Shown here in pieces: positions 43,785 to 53,181 of a DNA stretch of 64,000 bases; positions within the stretch are counted from its first letter, which is position 1, and the number at the start of each line of letters is the position of its first letter. This DNA comes from Pseudothermotoga thermarum DSM 5069 (GTDB lineage: Bacteria > Thermotogota > Thermotogae > Thermotogales > DSM-5069): contig NC_015707.1 of assembly GCF_000217815.1 (NCBI RefSeq), positions 1,228,014 to 1,292,013 of the forward strand, in the 5' to 3' direction. The notes beneath the pieces are model-generated. The model searched no databases. It saw only the letters and a list, made by a program, of their open reading frames with translations, and was not told the origin of the DNA. A program made the translations under genes and the position numbers.

Positions 43785-44755
43785 GCTCTAACCTCCCCAA
43801 AGATTTTAGGTTTGAAAACTCTGTCTATCAACGGCGTGATGGCATTCATGAGAAGTATGGCAAGGGAAACTCCCTCAGGATAACCGGCGAAGAATCTTAT
43901 CACCATGGTGACAATACCACAACCCAAGCCAAAAACAGCTTGGCCTTTCAAAGTCATCGGGGTTGTAACCATATCCGTTGCCATAAACAAAGCACCAAGC
44001 ATTAAACCACCTGCAAGAATGTGAAGCAATGGTGTTCCAAATCTCTCTGGATTGACAAAATAGGTTATACTGGAAAAGACAAAAACAGTTCCAATGTAGG
44101 TTACAGGTATCATGATCTTTATACGCTTTCTAAAAACCAAGTAGGCAAAACCTATTAAAAGCATCAAAGCGCTTGTCTCTCCGATACAACCTCCCACGTT
44201 TCCTAAGAAAAGATCCAAGTAGGAAAATTTAGCTATAACCTGCGAAAATCCTTGTTGCTTCAAAACACCAAGAGCAGTGGCAGAAGTCAAAGCATCCGGT
44301 GCAAAAGCTTTAAACGAAGAAACTGGATTGATCCACCTTGTCATCAAAGTTGGAAAAGATATGAGCAGAAAAACTCTTCCAACCAAAGCTGGATTGAAGA
44401 TATTTTGACCAATTCCACCAAAAGCCTGCTTTGCAACACCTATGGCTACCACTATTCCTATGAGTAAAAGCCACCAAGGTGCCGTCGGTGGAAGGTTCAT
44501 GGCAAGAAGTAAGCCCGTTACCGCAGCACTCAAATCTGGTGTAAAATCTTTTTGCTTTCTCAAAACTTTAACTATGAACAATTCTATCAATTCAGCTATC
44601 AACGCACCAAAAATACAGAGCACCAGAGCATACCAACCAAAGAAAAGCGCACCTGCCGCAACGGCTGGAGCAAGCGCGATCAAAACGTCCGCCATTATTT
44701 TTCTGACAGAGTCATCCGTCCTAAGATGGGGTGCATCCTTGACTACCAGGTTCAT
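43781..44755 (-). CDS. rnfD: Rnf complex subunit D (covalent FMN, ion-translocating)
   Basis: A 324-aa multi-helix membrane subunit with the covalent FMN site in PDALTSATALGV (S-A-T) and the motifs GGIGQNIFNPALVGRVFLLIS and FMATDMVTTPMT. By homology to NqrB it takes part in Na+ (or H+) translocation. Overlaps rnfC and rnfG by four bases. Confidence 0.96.
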   Translation of the reverse strand: MNLVVKDAPHLRTDDSVRKIMADVLIALAPAVAAGALFFGWYALVLCIFGALIAELIELFIVKVLRKQKDFTPDLSAAVTGLLLAMNLPPTAPWWLLLIGIVVAIGVAKQAFGGIGQNIFNPALVGRVFLLISFPTLMTRWINPVSSFKAFAPDALTSATALGVLKQQGFSQVIAKFSYLDLFLGNVGGCIGETSALMLLIGFAYLVFRKRIKIMIPVTYIGTVFVFSSITYFVNPERFGTPLLHILAGGLMLGALFMATDMVTTPMTLKGQAVFGLGCGIVTMVIRFFAGYPEGVSLAILLMNAITPLIDRVFKPKIFGEVRA

Positions 44756-46071
44756 TTCTTACCACCCCTTATCGCTTGGTAAACTTTCTTAGCAAGTTTT
44801 ATGGCTCTCACATGTTCCACTTTGGATGGACAAACGTAAGCGCAAACACCGCATTCGATACAGCTAAATAAACCCTCAGAATACGCCGCATCGTATTTTT
44901 TCTTCGTTGAAAGATAGTAGAGCAAATACGGCTGCAGTCCCATTGGACAAGCCTGAACACATTTGCTGCAGCGAATGCAGTTTTTTTGAACGGATGGTTT
45001 TTCCTTCAGCAAAACGGTGATCCCGCTTGTACCCTTCATTATCGGTATATCGAGTCGATTTATTGCTATTCCAGTCATCGGACCTCCCAAAATCACCCTT
45101 TCTGCGTCTTCTTTTAACCCCCCGGCGAAGTTTAAAAGTTGCTCCACAGTTGTTCCTATGCGAGCATAAACATTCACAGGATTTTTAACCCCTTCACCGC
45201 TTATGGTCAGGGCACGTCGCACAAGTGGCTTTCTGTCAACCACGGCTTCTTTTATGGCTATCACTGTTTGAACATTCTGAACCACAACACCAACGTCCAT
45301 TGGAAGTCCGCCAACCGGTACTTTCCTTCCAGTTATAGCGTAGATAAGTTGTTTTTCGGCTCCCTGCGGATATTTTGTCTTAAGAAGTTTTACTTCTATT
45401 TTGTCGGCTGAATCAAGAAAACTCTTCAAATGTTTATAAGCATCTAACTTGTTCGATTCAACACCTATGTAAGCTTTTTCTGCTCCAAGTATCTTCATGA
45501 CAATTTGTATCCCAATGATTAGATCTTGCGTTCTTTCCAAAAGCAACCTGTGATCAACTGTTAGGTAAGGTTCACATTCAGCACCGTTGACGATAAACAC
45601 ATCTATCTTTTTGTCAGGTGGTGGGTTTAATTTAACGTGAGTTGGAAACATTGCGCCACCAAGTCCAACTATCCCGGCTTTTTTGACAACATCAATCAAC
45701 TGTTCTTTGGTCATGCTTTGCCAATCTTGCTCGTGATCCAAAAGTTGCCACTCATCATTTGATGTTCGTTCAATCACCACCACGTCCATGGGTCTGCCTT
45801 GAATTGGATGATAAATCTTGTCAATCTTCTTAACAACACCGGTCACCGGAGAATGAACATAGGCTGAAATGAATCCGCCTGGTTCACCGATAACTTGACC
45901 AGTTTTCACAAAATCATTTTCTTTCACTACGCATTTTGCAGGTGCTCCAGCGTGATTTGAAAGAAAGACATAAACTATTTCGGGAACAAGCATTTCAGCG
46001 ATGGAGACTTTGTTTGAGAGTTCTTTTTTCTCAGGAGGATGCGTCCCACCTTTGAAAGTTAGCATTTTCAC
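44752..46071 (-). CDS. rnfC: Rnf complex subunit C (NADH-binding)
   Basis: A 439-aa peripheral subunit that transfers electrons to NAD+. It has the N-terminal FKGGTHPPEKKELS, the NADH/FMN-binding GIVGLGGAMFPTHVKL, and two [4Fe-4S] motifs, CIRCSKCVQACPMGL and CIECGVCAYVCPSKVEHV. The Rnf complex couples ferredoxin oxidation to NAD+ reduction and ion pumping, giving a sodium or proton gradient in this fermentative organism. GTG 46071 with GGAGGCGAGAAC upstream; it overlaps the radical SAM gene by four bases. Confidence 0.96.
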   Translation of the reverse strand: MKMLTFKGGTHPPEKKELSNKVSIAEMLVPEIVYVFLSNHAGAPAKCVVKENDFVKTGQVIGEPGGFISAYVHSPVTGVVKKIDKIYHPIQGRPMDVVVIERTSNDEWQLLDHEQDWQSMTKEQLIDVVKKAGIVGLGGAMFPTHVKLNPPPDKKIDVFIVNGAECEPYLTVDHRLLLERTQDLIIGIQIVMKILGAEKAYIGVESNKLDAYKHLKSFLDSADKIEVKLLKTKYPQGAEKQLIYAITGRKVPVGGLPMDVGVVVQNVQTVIAIKEAVVDRKPLVRRALTISGEGVKNPVNVYARIGTTVEQLLNFAGGLKEDAERVILGGPMTGIAINRLDIPIMKGTSGITVLLKEKPSVQKNCIRCSKCVQACPMGLQPYLLYYLSTKKKYDAAYSEGLFSCIECGVCAYVCPSKVEHVRAIKLAKKVYQAIRGGKK

Positions 46072-46976
46072 GTTCTCGCCTCCTCGATAAATCTTTCACC
46101 GTTTAACAACTCTTCCGCATGTATGTTGTAAAGATATTTTCCGGGTTTTTCGTTGTAGTACGGCCTTGTACAGTCGGGACACCCACTTGTTAAAAAAGCC
46201 TTTTGGTAATCCTCTGGGAGATCTTTGAAACCAACTATCGCATCATTTTCAAATATTATTGAATCCGATTTGCCTTCGAAAATGAGCCACCTTGCAAGCT
46301 GAATTTTTCTGTATCTTTCCAAAGATGGTGGGGTATGATTTTCAAGTTTGCTACCTTTAACAGGAGTGAAGGCAAAGAGGGCGACGGCAACGTTTATCTT
46401 ACTCATTCTCTCAATAATTTGAACGATTTCTCGATCGGTTTCACCTAATCCTACAATCAAATGGGTTGAAATTTTTCCAGGATAAAGCTGGGCAGCTTCC
46501 TCGATGAGATTCAAGGTTTTCTTCAAGTTTCCTCCGCGTATTTTTCTGTAAAGATCTTCGTTGGCAACGTCTATTGCTATTCCTATTCTTTCTGCACCAG
46601 CTTCAAAATATTGCTTAACCTCTTCGATATCACAAACCCGAACTGAAATTGATATGGGTATTTCAAGCGACTTTAACGCTTTTAAAAGATTCAGCAGATC
46701 TTGCTTGTAGTTTTTGTAAGATACAACCTGAAGGCAAATCCTTGAAAAAACATCCTTTTTCAAGGATTTGACCAAATCGTCCAAAGATATTTCCAACCAC
46801 AAAACTCGACTGAGAAATTCTCGGCGGGAAGATGACTCAAAAGAATGGGTGCAGTACAAGCAATTGTATTGGCACCTTCCATCGAGAAGTAGATATGCTG
46901 TCTTCAATCCTGCAGGTACGTTACCTTTTCTTATTCCCAATTTGTACAAAGTCCCAACTGATGCGTGAATTATCAA
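46068..46976 (-). CDS. Radical SAM protein, first gene of the rnf unit
   Basis: A 302-aa radical SAM enzyme with the cluster motif DGRCQYNCLYCTHSFESS. The barrel continues through ISISVRVCDIEEVKQYFEAG and ISTHLIVGLGETDREIVQII. Near the C-terminus a second Cys pair occurs in TSGCPDCTRPYYNEKPGKYLY, which may bind an auxiliary cluster. This C-terminal pattern recalls biotin-synthase-like and LipS-type sulfur-inserting enzymes, but I cannot place it. It overlaps rnfC by four bases, which suggests either a maturation role for Rnf or shared regulation. TTG 46976 follows GGGAGGTAAAAAAC. Confidence 0.75.
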   Translation of the reverse strand: MIIHASVGTLYKLGIRKGNVPAGLKTAYLLLDGRCQYNCLYCTHSFESSSRREFLSRVLWLEISLDDLVKSLKKDVFSRICLQVVSYKNYKQDLLNLLKALKSLEIPISISVRVCDIEEVKQYFEAGAERIGIAIDVANEDLYRKIRGGNLKKTLNLIEEAAQLYPGKISTHLIVGLGETDREIVQIIERMSKINVAVALFAFTPVKGSKLENHTPPSLERYRKIQLARWLIFEGKSDSIIFENDAIVGFKDLPEDYQKAFLTSGCPDCTRPYYNEKPGKYLYNIHAEELLNGERFIEEART

Positions 46977-46984
46977 ATTGTTTT

Positions 46985-47260
46985 TTACCTCCCAAAGTGC
47001 ACGTGAAAATCCACGTTATTCTTTGAAAGAGTAAAACCATCCTCTTTTTCAATTATCTCAAAACCATTGATATTTTTGCAAATTTCACATTTAACAAATT
47101 GTCTCACAAGAACGTTTACAACAGTTCTGTTTGCCAAGTCGTACTCAAAAGCTCTTTGGTTCACCGTTTCGTACAGCGCGACTGTTTGAAACACAAAACC
47201 GATTGAAATTAACAGTACCAAAATTCCAAACAAAGCGTCAACCAAAATAAATCCTTTCAT
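46985..47260 (-). CDS. Type IV pseudopilin-like protein
   Basis: A 91-aa protein that begins MKGFILVDALFGILVLLISI, a class III signal: a short basic leader ending in Gly, then Phe and a long hydrophobic helix. Position 5 of the mature protein is Asp rather than the usual Glu. The rest is a short soluble tail with two Cys (CEICKN), possibly a disulfide. It would be cleaved by a prepilin peptidase and join a pilus or type II secretion pseudopilus. It overlaps the upstream gene by four bases and lies nine bases before the radical SAM gene. Confidence 0.75.
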   Translation of the reverse strand: MKGFILVDALFGILVLLISIGFVFQTVALYETVNQRAFEYDLANRTVVNVLVRQFVKCEICKNINGFEIIEKEDGFTLSKNNVDFHVHFGR

Positions 47261-48294
47261 AGCATGAAGAAATACGAAAAAACCAAAACTATTCCAAGAA
47301 TCATCAAAGTGAGCAAGAAGGCTATCAAAAGATCCTGTTTTTCAAAACTGGAAGCCGCTTTGTAATTACCTTGCACTGCAGGACGAACAACTGCTTTTTC
47401 TTCTTTCAGCATCTCTTCTATTTTACTTTCCCAACTTTTTTCTTCCATTTGGGAGATTTTTTCTTCGTATCTTGAATAATCGCTCATAACCTTTATCGAT
47501 TTCGGAACGATTGCTTTCCCAACAAATCCATTTCCCATATCAACTTTTATCAGAAAGTAATCGGTTTTCTTTCCCTTAACAAGTTCTTTGGCGATCAGTG
47601 TGCCTGCAAGTGGAACAACATTCACTCCTTTTGAAAAATGTTTGGGATAAAGCGTTTTCAATAGTTCCAAATGCTCAGGTTTCCGAACGTTCAAAACAAC
47701 AAAAAATATCGGATCACCGAGATCAAAATCCGCGATCGTTCTTCCTTTTATTGGGTCAATCAATGGAAAAACTTCCGGTAGGTCAACCAAATCAGCTCTT
47801 TTCAAAGTGTCCGCAAAACCTTCGTTTTCAAATTCCTCAAGCAGTTGCGTAAAACTTTCCGCAGAAAGCTCTTCGTGAGTTACTTCGCTGAATTCCACAG
47901 CAACCTCAACTTTTGGGGCCCATTCTTTGAAGACTTCCTGGATTATGTAATGAACAAGGTCTGCATCCTTACCTTGGATTGCAGCTGTAAGCTCAGAGCC
48001 AAACAAGGGTCCTCCTTTTCTGTTGATGTAACTTTTTAGGTAATTTGAAAGCTCTCTTGTCATGTCTTCTGCCTCTGGGATTTGCTGGAAAATCCTGCGT
48101 TTAAGCTCTGAAAAATTCTTTGTAAAGGTAACATAATCTGCAGATAAATCAATAGAAAGATAGTTTGCAAAACGGGTCGGCACGACTATCAAATCGTATT
48201 CGGGAGCATCGTTGACTTTCCCAAAGAAGTATCCAACTCCATCTTCTCCTGTTACCCTTCCTCTGAATTTGTATTTGACAAAGTAAAAATCCAT
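47257..48294 (-). CDS. Tail-anchored protein, DUF4899-like
   Basis: A 345-aa protein without signal peptide, mostly soluble with alternating strands and charged helices (YDLIVVPTRFANYLSIDLSA; YEEKISQMEEKSWESKIEEM). It ends in one transmembrane helix LIAFLLTLMILGIVLVFSYF, so it is likely anchored with its bulk in the cytoplasm. Resembles the Thermotogae-restricted DUF4899 type; function unknown. Partnership with the pseudopilin (four-base overlap) suggests a surface-assembly role, as inference only. Confidence 0.65.
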   Translation of the reverse strand: MDFYFVKYKFRGRVTGEDGVGYFFGKVNDAPEYDLIVVPTRFANYLSIDLSADYVTFTKNFSELKRRIFQQIPEAEDMTRELSNYLKSYINRKGGPLFGSELTAAIQGKDADLVHYIIQEVFKEWAPKVEVAVEFSEVTHEELSAESFTQLLEEFENEGFADTLKRADLVDLPEVFPLIDPIKGRTIADFDLGDPIFFVVLNVRKPEHLELLKTLYPKHFSKGVNVVPLAGTLIAKELVKGKKTDYFLIKVDMGNGFVGKAIVPKSIKVMSDYSRYEEKISQMEEKSWESKIEEMLKEEKAVVRPAVQGNYKAASSFEKQDLLIAFLLTLMILGIVLVFSYFFML

Positions 48295-48301
48295 TATTTT
48301 A

Positions 48302-49564
48302 TCACTCCTTGGCTAGAACATAGCCGCCAGATGGTACGACGTTCGTTGCAAAATCTTCTTTTTTCACCGAAATACCTATCACGCAATTTTTTCCAATTCT
48401 GCATTTTGCCGGAATGGTTGAATACATGCCTACCACAGTTATCCTACCAGTGTAAACCTCAGGATCCAATTGGTTAACGGCATCTTCTCCCTCTCCTATT
48501 ACAACCTCATCTTCTATAACCACATTTTCAGCTATTATGGCATCGACAATTTTGCAGTTTTTACCAATGTGAACGTTTGTCATAACAACGCTGTTTTTCA
48601 CATAAGAATTTTCACCTATGTAGACACCTTGGAAAATCACGCTTCCTTCAACTGTTCCGTGGATCTCACATCCTTCGCTTATTATAGAATTCACTATTTT
48701 GGAGTTTGGAGAGCAGTATGCAGGTGGCATCTCCTCAGTTTGCGTGAAAAACCTCCAGTGTCTATCGTAAAGATTGAGCGGTGGTACTGGCCTGGTCAAT
48801 TCCAAATTGCTTTCCCAATAAGATTGAATTGTTCCAACATCACGCCAATAACCTTCGAATTTGAAAGCGAAAATTCTTTCACCGTTTTTAACCATTTTCG
48901 GAATAATGTCCTTTCCAAAATCGTGTGAGCTTTTTTCATCATGTGCATCCTCGATTAAATGCTTTTTCAAAAAGTCCCAGTTGAAAACATAAATACCCAA
49001 AGAAACTAAATTTGATCTTGGCTTTGGTGGTTTTTCCTCAAAATCGACTATTCTGAAGTTCAAATCGGTTATCATTGTTCCAAATCTGCTGGCTTCCTCT
49101 ATGGGAACTTCCATGCACGCTATAGTTCCGTCTGCTCCTTTCATTATGTGAAAATCTATCATATCGTTGTAATCCATCGCATAGACATGATCACCAGAAA
49201 GGATCAACACGTAATCAGGAGAATGCGAATCAACGTATTCAATGTTTTGATAAACCGCATCAGCAGTACCTTTGTACCACCCCGCAACTCCTCCTAGATA
49301 AGGCGGCAAGATCGTAACTCCTCCCTTTTTTCTGTCAAGATCCCAAGGTCTGCCTATGCCGATGTGACTTGTGAGAATGTGAGGGCGATACTGCGTCAAA
49401 ACTCCAACGGTGTATATACCAGAATTTACACAGTTGCTGAGGGTAAAATCTATCAACCTGTATTTTCCACCAAAAGGAACAGCGGGTTTGGCTATTTTTT
49501 CCGTCAAGACCCCCAACCTTTTGCCATGCCCACCAGCCAAGATCAAAGCGACAACTTTTCTCAT
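48302..49564 (-). CDS. glgC: Glucose-1-phosphate adenylyltransferase, catalytic subunit
   Basis: Makes ADP-glucose from glucose-1-phosphate and ATP for glycogen synthesis. The 420-aa protein has [35 protein letters not shown] (split by function into catalytic and activator contacts), [39 protein letters not shown] and a C-terminal left-handed beta-helix. The catalytic GxGxRL-type loop is intact, unlike in the neighbouring GlgD. ATG 49564 is placed six bases after GAGGTG; a GTG at 49573 is in frame but lies at the SD. Ten bases downstream of glgD. Confidence 0.96.
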   Translation of the reverse strand: MRKVVALILAGGHGKRLGVLTEKIAKPAVPFGGKYRLIDFTLSNCVNSGIYTVGVLTQYRPHILTSHIGIGRPWDLDRKKGGVTILPPYLGGVAGWYKGTADAVYQNIEYVDSHSPDYVLILSGDHVYAMDYNDMIDFHIMKGADGTIACMEVPIEEASRFGTMITDLNFRIVDFEEKPPKPRSNLVSLGIYVFNWDFLKKHLIEDAHDEKSSHDFGKDIIPKMVKNGERIFAFKFEGYWRDVGTIQSYWESNLELTRPVPPLNLYDRHWRFFTQTEEMPPAYCSPNSKIVNSIISEGCEIHGTVEGSVIFQGVYIGENSYVKNSVVMTNVHIGKNCKIVDAIIAENVVIEDEVVIGEGEDAVNQLDPEVYTGRITVVGMYSTIPAKCRIGKNCVIGISVKKEDFATNVVPSGGYVLAKE

Positions 49565-49574
49565 AAAGATCACC

Positions 49575-50684
49575 TCAGAGAACCGCTCTTTTTTCCAAAA
49601 CAGCCAAACTTTCTTGTTGACCTATCAGCTTCATCTCTTGCCTGATCAAAACTTCTTTATCGAGTATTGCATTTTTGACGACTGCTCCTTCCTCTATAAC
49701 CGTGTCTTGCATTACCACGGCGTTTTGAACAACAGCGCCTGCCTTTACAACAACTCCGCGGAACAAAACAGAGTTTTCAACGTATCCATTGACAATGCAA
49801 CCATCTGAAACAATGCTGTTTCTGACAACAGTGGTACTTCCTATTTTTGGTGGTGGAAGATCTTTTAACTTTGTATAAACCTTTCCATACTTGTAAAACA
49901 ACTCATCCCTAATTTCTTTCTTAAGACCGTCCATGTTTATTCTGAAATATTCGTTTATGCCTTTTTTGACGTTTCTCCAATATCCTTTGAAGAGATATCC
50001 ATTTACCCTAAGTCTGTCCAACTCTGAAATGATTATGTTCAAAAGATCCGTTTCACCTTTGGTCACGTAAGCGTACAAAAGTTCCATGAGAAGATATTTG
50101 TTCATGAAATAGATTCCCAAGAAAGCCAAATTGCCTTTTGGATTTTTTGGTTTTTCCTCTATTTCAACGATTCTATGTCCGTTCATTTGCACAATTCCAT
50201 ACTGACTCAAGTTGTATGTTTCATCCAGTTCCTTAACAAGAAGGGTGATATCCGCATCGGTTGCAAAGTGAAAATCAAAAACCTCTGTAAAATCTATTTT
50301 GTAGATGTGATCTCCTGAACCAATCAAAACGTAATCTTCTTCTCCACGCCTTAAAAGCGTCATGTTTTGAAAAATTGCATCGGCGGTGCCTTTGTACCAA
50401 TATTGACCCTCCGCGCTCACGTAAGGTTGCAAGATAAATAGGCCACCGTTCTTCCTGTCAAGATCCCATTCCTTTCCCGAGCCAAGATGGTCCATCAAAC
50501 TCCTTGGGTTGTACTGCGTTAAAACACCAACCTTCTTTATACCGGCATTTACCATGTTGCTCAAAGTAAAGTCTATGGCGCGGTATTTACCAAAAACCGG
50601 TAAAGCAGCGCTTGCTCTTTTCAGAACAAGTGGACCCAGATTCTCACCGGCACCACCTGCAAGTATCAATCCAAGGACTTTCAA
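49575..50684 (-). CDS. glgD: GlgD-type regulatory subunit of glucose-1-phosphate adenylyltransferase
   Basis: A 369-aa GlgC paralog. It keeps the fold ([62 protein letters not shown], beta-helix tail) but has lost the catalytic G-x-x-x-R-L loop: GAGENLGPL replaces GHGKRLGVL. GlgD subunits combine with GlgC and change its regulation and activity. Start is TTG 50684 after GGAGGGATTATC. The pair glgD-glgC is divergent from rbgA, with an 80-base gap. Confidence 0.94.
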   Translation of the reverse strand: MKVLGLILAGGAGENLGPLVLKRASAALPVFGKYRAIDFTLSNMVNAGIKKVGVLTQYNPRSLMDHLGSGKEWDLDRKNGGLFILQPYVSAEGQYWYKGTADAIFQNMTLLRRGEEDYVLIGSGDHIYKIDFTEVFDFHFATDADITLLVKELDETYNLSQYGIVQMNGHRIVEIEEKPKNPKGNLAFLGIYFMNKYLLMELLYAYVTKGETDLLNIIISELDRLRVNGYLFKGYWRNVKKGINEYFRINMDGLKKEIRDELFYKYGKVYTKLKDLPPPKIGSTTVVRNSIVSDGCIVNGYVENSVLFRGVVVKAGAVVQNAVVMQDTVIEEGAVVKNAILDKEVLIRQEMKLIGQQESLAVLEKRAVL

Positions 50685-50764
50685 GATAATCCCTCCATGA
50701 GTTTATTTTACCATCATCTAGACAGAAAAAACCGATGTTGTACAATTTTCAAGGAGGTATTTTC

Positions 50765-51559
50765 ATGTGGTATCCAGGGCACATGGCAAAGGCTGCAAGA
50801 ATGTTAGAGAAAATTAAAAAACACATAGACCTTTTCGTGGAGCTTTTGGATGCAAGAGCCCCGATTGCAACTCGTTCTTACGATAGAAACATAATCAAAG
50901 GCAAAAGAAACGTGATTTTGTTGACAAAATCCGATCTAGCCGATCCTGTTTTGACACAGAAATGGAAAAAGTTTTTCGAATCAAAGGGCGAAAACGTTTT
51001 CGTTGTAGATAAAAACTCTTCAAGACAAAGTTTGATCAACTTCATATCGAAATTTGCCCCAAAAAACTCGTTGATAGCCATAGTCGGTTGTCCAAACGTT
51101 GGGAAATCCACCGTGATAAACAAACTCAAAGGAACAAGGTCTGCAAAGGTTGGAGCTGTACCTGGAATTACCCGTGGATTACAGTGGTTTTCAGTTGAAG
51201 ATCTTTTCAGAGTTCTGGATACACCTGGATTGCTCTTACCAAAAATTTCTGAGATTGAAACGGCGGCAAAACTTTTGCTTGTGGGATCTCTTCCGCTTGA
51301 ATTGACCCCACCAGAAGTTCTTCAGAAAGCCTACGAGATATACGCAAAATTGACAAAGAAGGATTCTGTTTCGTTCGATGAATTCATCGAAGCTTATGCT
51401 TTGGAAAAAAAGATGTTGGCAAAAGGTGGGGTGTTGGACAAAGAGAGAGCTATTGTTAGTTTTTTCAACAACATTTCTCAAGGAAAAATTGGTAGAATCA
51501 CTTTTGAAATACCACAGGAGGCGATAGAAGATAAAAGCGATAGTTTACCTTCCGCTTGA
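50765..51559 (+). CDS. rbgA: Ribosome biogenesis GTPase RbgA (YlqF)
   Basis: A 264-aa circularly permuted GTPase needed for late 50S assembly. G4 (LLTKSDLAD) comes first, then G1 VGCPNVGKSTVINKL, G2 and G3 LDTPGLLLPK, followed by a C-terminal helical domain that contacts rRNA. The N-terminal MWYPGHMAKAARMLEK motif is diagnostic. ATG 50765 follows AAGGAGGTATTTTC; the longer open frame has no SD. The SD of the next gene lies inside its last codons. Confidence 0.96.
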   Translation: MWYPGHMAKAARMLEKIKKHIDLFVELLDARAPIATRSYDRNIIKGKRNVILLTKSDLADPVLTQKWKKFFESKGENVFVVDKNSSRQSLINFISKFAPKNSLIAIVGCPNVGKSTVINKLKGTRSAKVGAVPGITRGLQWFSVEDLFRVLDTPGLLLPKISEIETAAKLLLVGSLPLELTPPEVLQKAYEIYAKLTKKDSVSFDEFIEAYALEKKMLAKGGVLDKERAIVSFFNNISQGKIGRITFEIPQEAIEDKSDSLPSA

Positions 51560-53168
51560 TCCAGAAAAAGCGAAAATTTCAAATTTACCGATTAAGCTGC
51601 CAGTATTGGTTGAAGATTTACCTTTGATCATCGAAGCAAACCAAATTCCTTTGGACGTGATCGTTCGAGGACTCGAAGCTCAGTATGAATTAACAAAGGA
51701 CGAATACTATGCGAGTTATTTGGTTTACTTTTACTACGAAAAACTCAAAGAAGCTCTAAACAAAGAAGATCTTCAAAAAGCCGAAGAATACCTTGAAAAG
51801 GCTGGAAAAATTTCCAAAGATTATCGCTACGATTTCTTCAAAGCTTTGATTGCGGCAAAGGTAAAGGACTATGAATCGGCTGAAATTTTTCTAAGGTCCT
51901 GCCTTTCCAAACACGACAAATTTTCCTTAGCTTACTTTGAACTTGGCAATATTTTGATGGCAAAAAAGGAATATGAAGATGCCATCTTGCAGTATCAAAA
52001 AGCTTTTGAATGCGACAAAAATTTCCTATTACCCTTGTTGAAAATCGGTGATTGTTATGTGGAAATGGGCGAACTAAGACAAGCTCAAGATTTTTATCAG
52101 GCTATTGTTCAACGTGATCCAGAATTTCAACAAGCCCACGCGAGGTTAGGAGTAGTCTTGAACCTGCTTCAGAAATTTTCCCACGCTGAGAAAGCTTTGA
52201 AAAAAGCCATTCAACTTGATCCAGAAGATCTAAACAGCACCTTTAATTTGTGCTACACGCTCACCAAGCTTGGAAAACATTTCGAGGCTTTACAGCTTTT
52301 GAAGAAGTTGGTTGAAAAAGATCCAAACAACGTGGCGTTCTTGGTTGAGTATGCTCTTGAACTTAGAAGGGTAGGACTTTACGAAGAAGCCGTTGAAACA
52401 ATAGAAAAAGCATACCAACTTAGCCAGGAATCGTACGTTGCCTACAACCGCGCGATACTGACACTTTTCGTGGACTTCCAGCGCGGCATCAAAATGTTGA
52501 AAGATTTGTCCGAAGAGTACTCTGGAAAAGCGGAGGAACTGGAAAATTTCTTAAGATTTTGGAAGCCAAAGTTAAAACCAGTTGGAATAATCGAACAAAA
52601 ACTAGAGTTGATAAAAAAATCCATGCATCTTGGGAAATTGAATTTGGTGCGGCTAGCTCATCTTTTACCAGTTTCAGAAAGAATAATCGCACTAAGACAA
52701 GGTATCGTTCCAGGTTACGATACCGACGTTGACACTGTAAAAGACATTGAGCTAGTGATCGCAACGATATTTGCCAGCAACTTCGATCCCATTGAAATAG
52801 AAAAGAACGCTACAAAGATATCCGTTGGTTTGTATGGCAGCGGAATAATGCTAGCAGTTGCAATAGCCCTTGCGAGATTGTACATATTCATCGAATCAAA
52901 CGAGGTTTTCAATCTTCAGGAATTTTTGAGAGAATGCATCCCAGACATTCAAGAATACCATTGGAACTTAGCTTTGAGAATGTCCAGATTGGAGGAAGAA
53001 GAGAGCTTCAGTTTTGAAGAAATAGATTTTGACAAAATCGAAACTGGTTCAGACTTTTTGATAACCTTGATCAAAACCTTGGCTACAGAACCTTCGCTGC
53101 AAGAGGTTGAAACTATATCCAACGAGGTCTTCAAGGATACAATAAAAAGCTTTCTGAAAAAAGAGTGA
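51531..53168 (+). CDS. TPR-repeat protein with probable ATA start
   Basis: A cytoplasmic protein with at least five tetratricopeptide repeats at about residues 60-330, for example YFELGNILMAKKEYEDAILQ, AHARLGVVLNLLQKFSHAEK and FNLCYTLTKLGKHFEALQLL, then a helical C-terminal part with no recognised domain. No signal peptide. Function unknown; probably a scaffold. The start is unusual: the frame is open from 51528, AGGAGG (51516-51521) is spaced nine bases before ATA 51531, and the reading KAIVYLPLDPEKAKISNLP looks like real protein. The first standard start, TTG 51606, has no SD. From ATA the product is 545 aa, and it overlaps rbgA by 29 bases. Confidence 0.8.
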   Translation: MKAIVYLPLDPEKAKISNLPIKLPVLVEDLPLIIEANQIPLDVIVRGLEAQYELTKDEYYASYLVYFYYEKLKEALNKEDLQKAEEYLEKAGKISKDYRYDFFKALIAAKVKDYESAEIFLRSCLSKHDKFSLAYFELGNILMAKKEYEDAILQYQKAFECDKNFLLPLLKIGDCYVEMGELRQAQDFYQAIVQRDPEFQQAHARLGVVLNLLQKFSHAEKALKKAIQLDPEDLNSTFNLCYTLTKLGKHFEALQLLKKLVEKDPNNVAFLVEYALELRRVGLYEEAVETIEKAYQLSQESYVAYNRAILTLFVDFQRGIKMLKDLSEEYSGKAEELENFLRFWKPKLKPVGIIEQKLELIKKSMHLGKLNLVRLAHLLPVSERIIALRQGIVPGYDTDVDTVKDIELVIATIFASNFDPIEIEKNATKISVGLYGSGIMLAVAIALARLYIFIESNEVFNLQEFLRECIPDIQEYHWNLALRMSRLEEEESFSFEEIDFDKIETGSDFLITLIKTLATEPSLQEVETISNEVFKDTIKSFLKKE

Positions 53169-53181
53169 TGGAGGTGATTCT

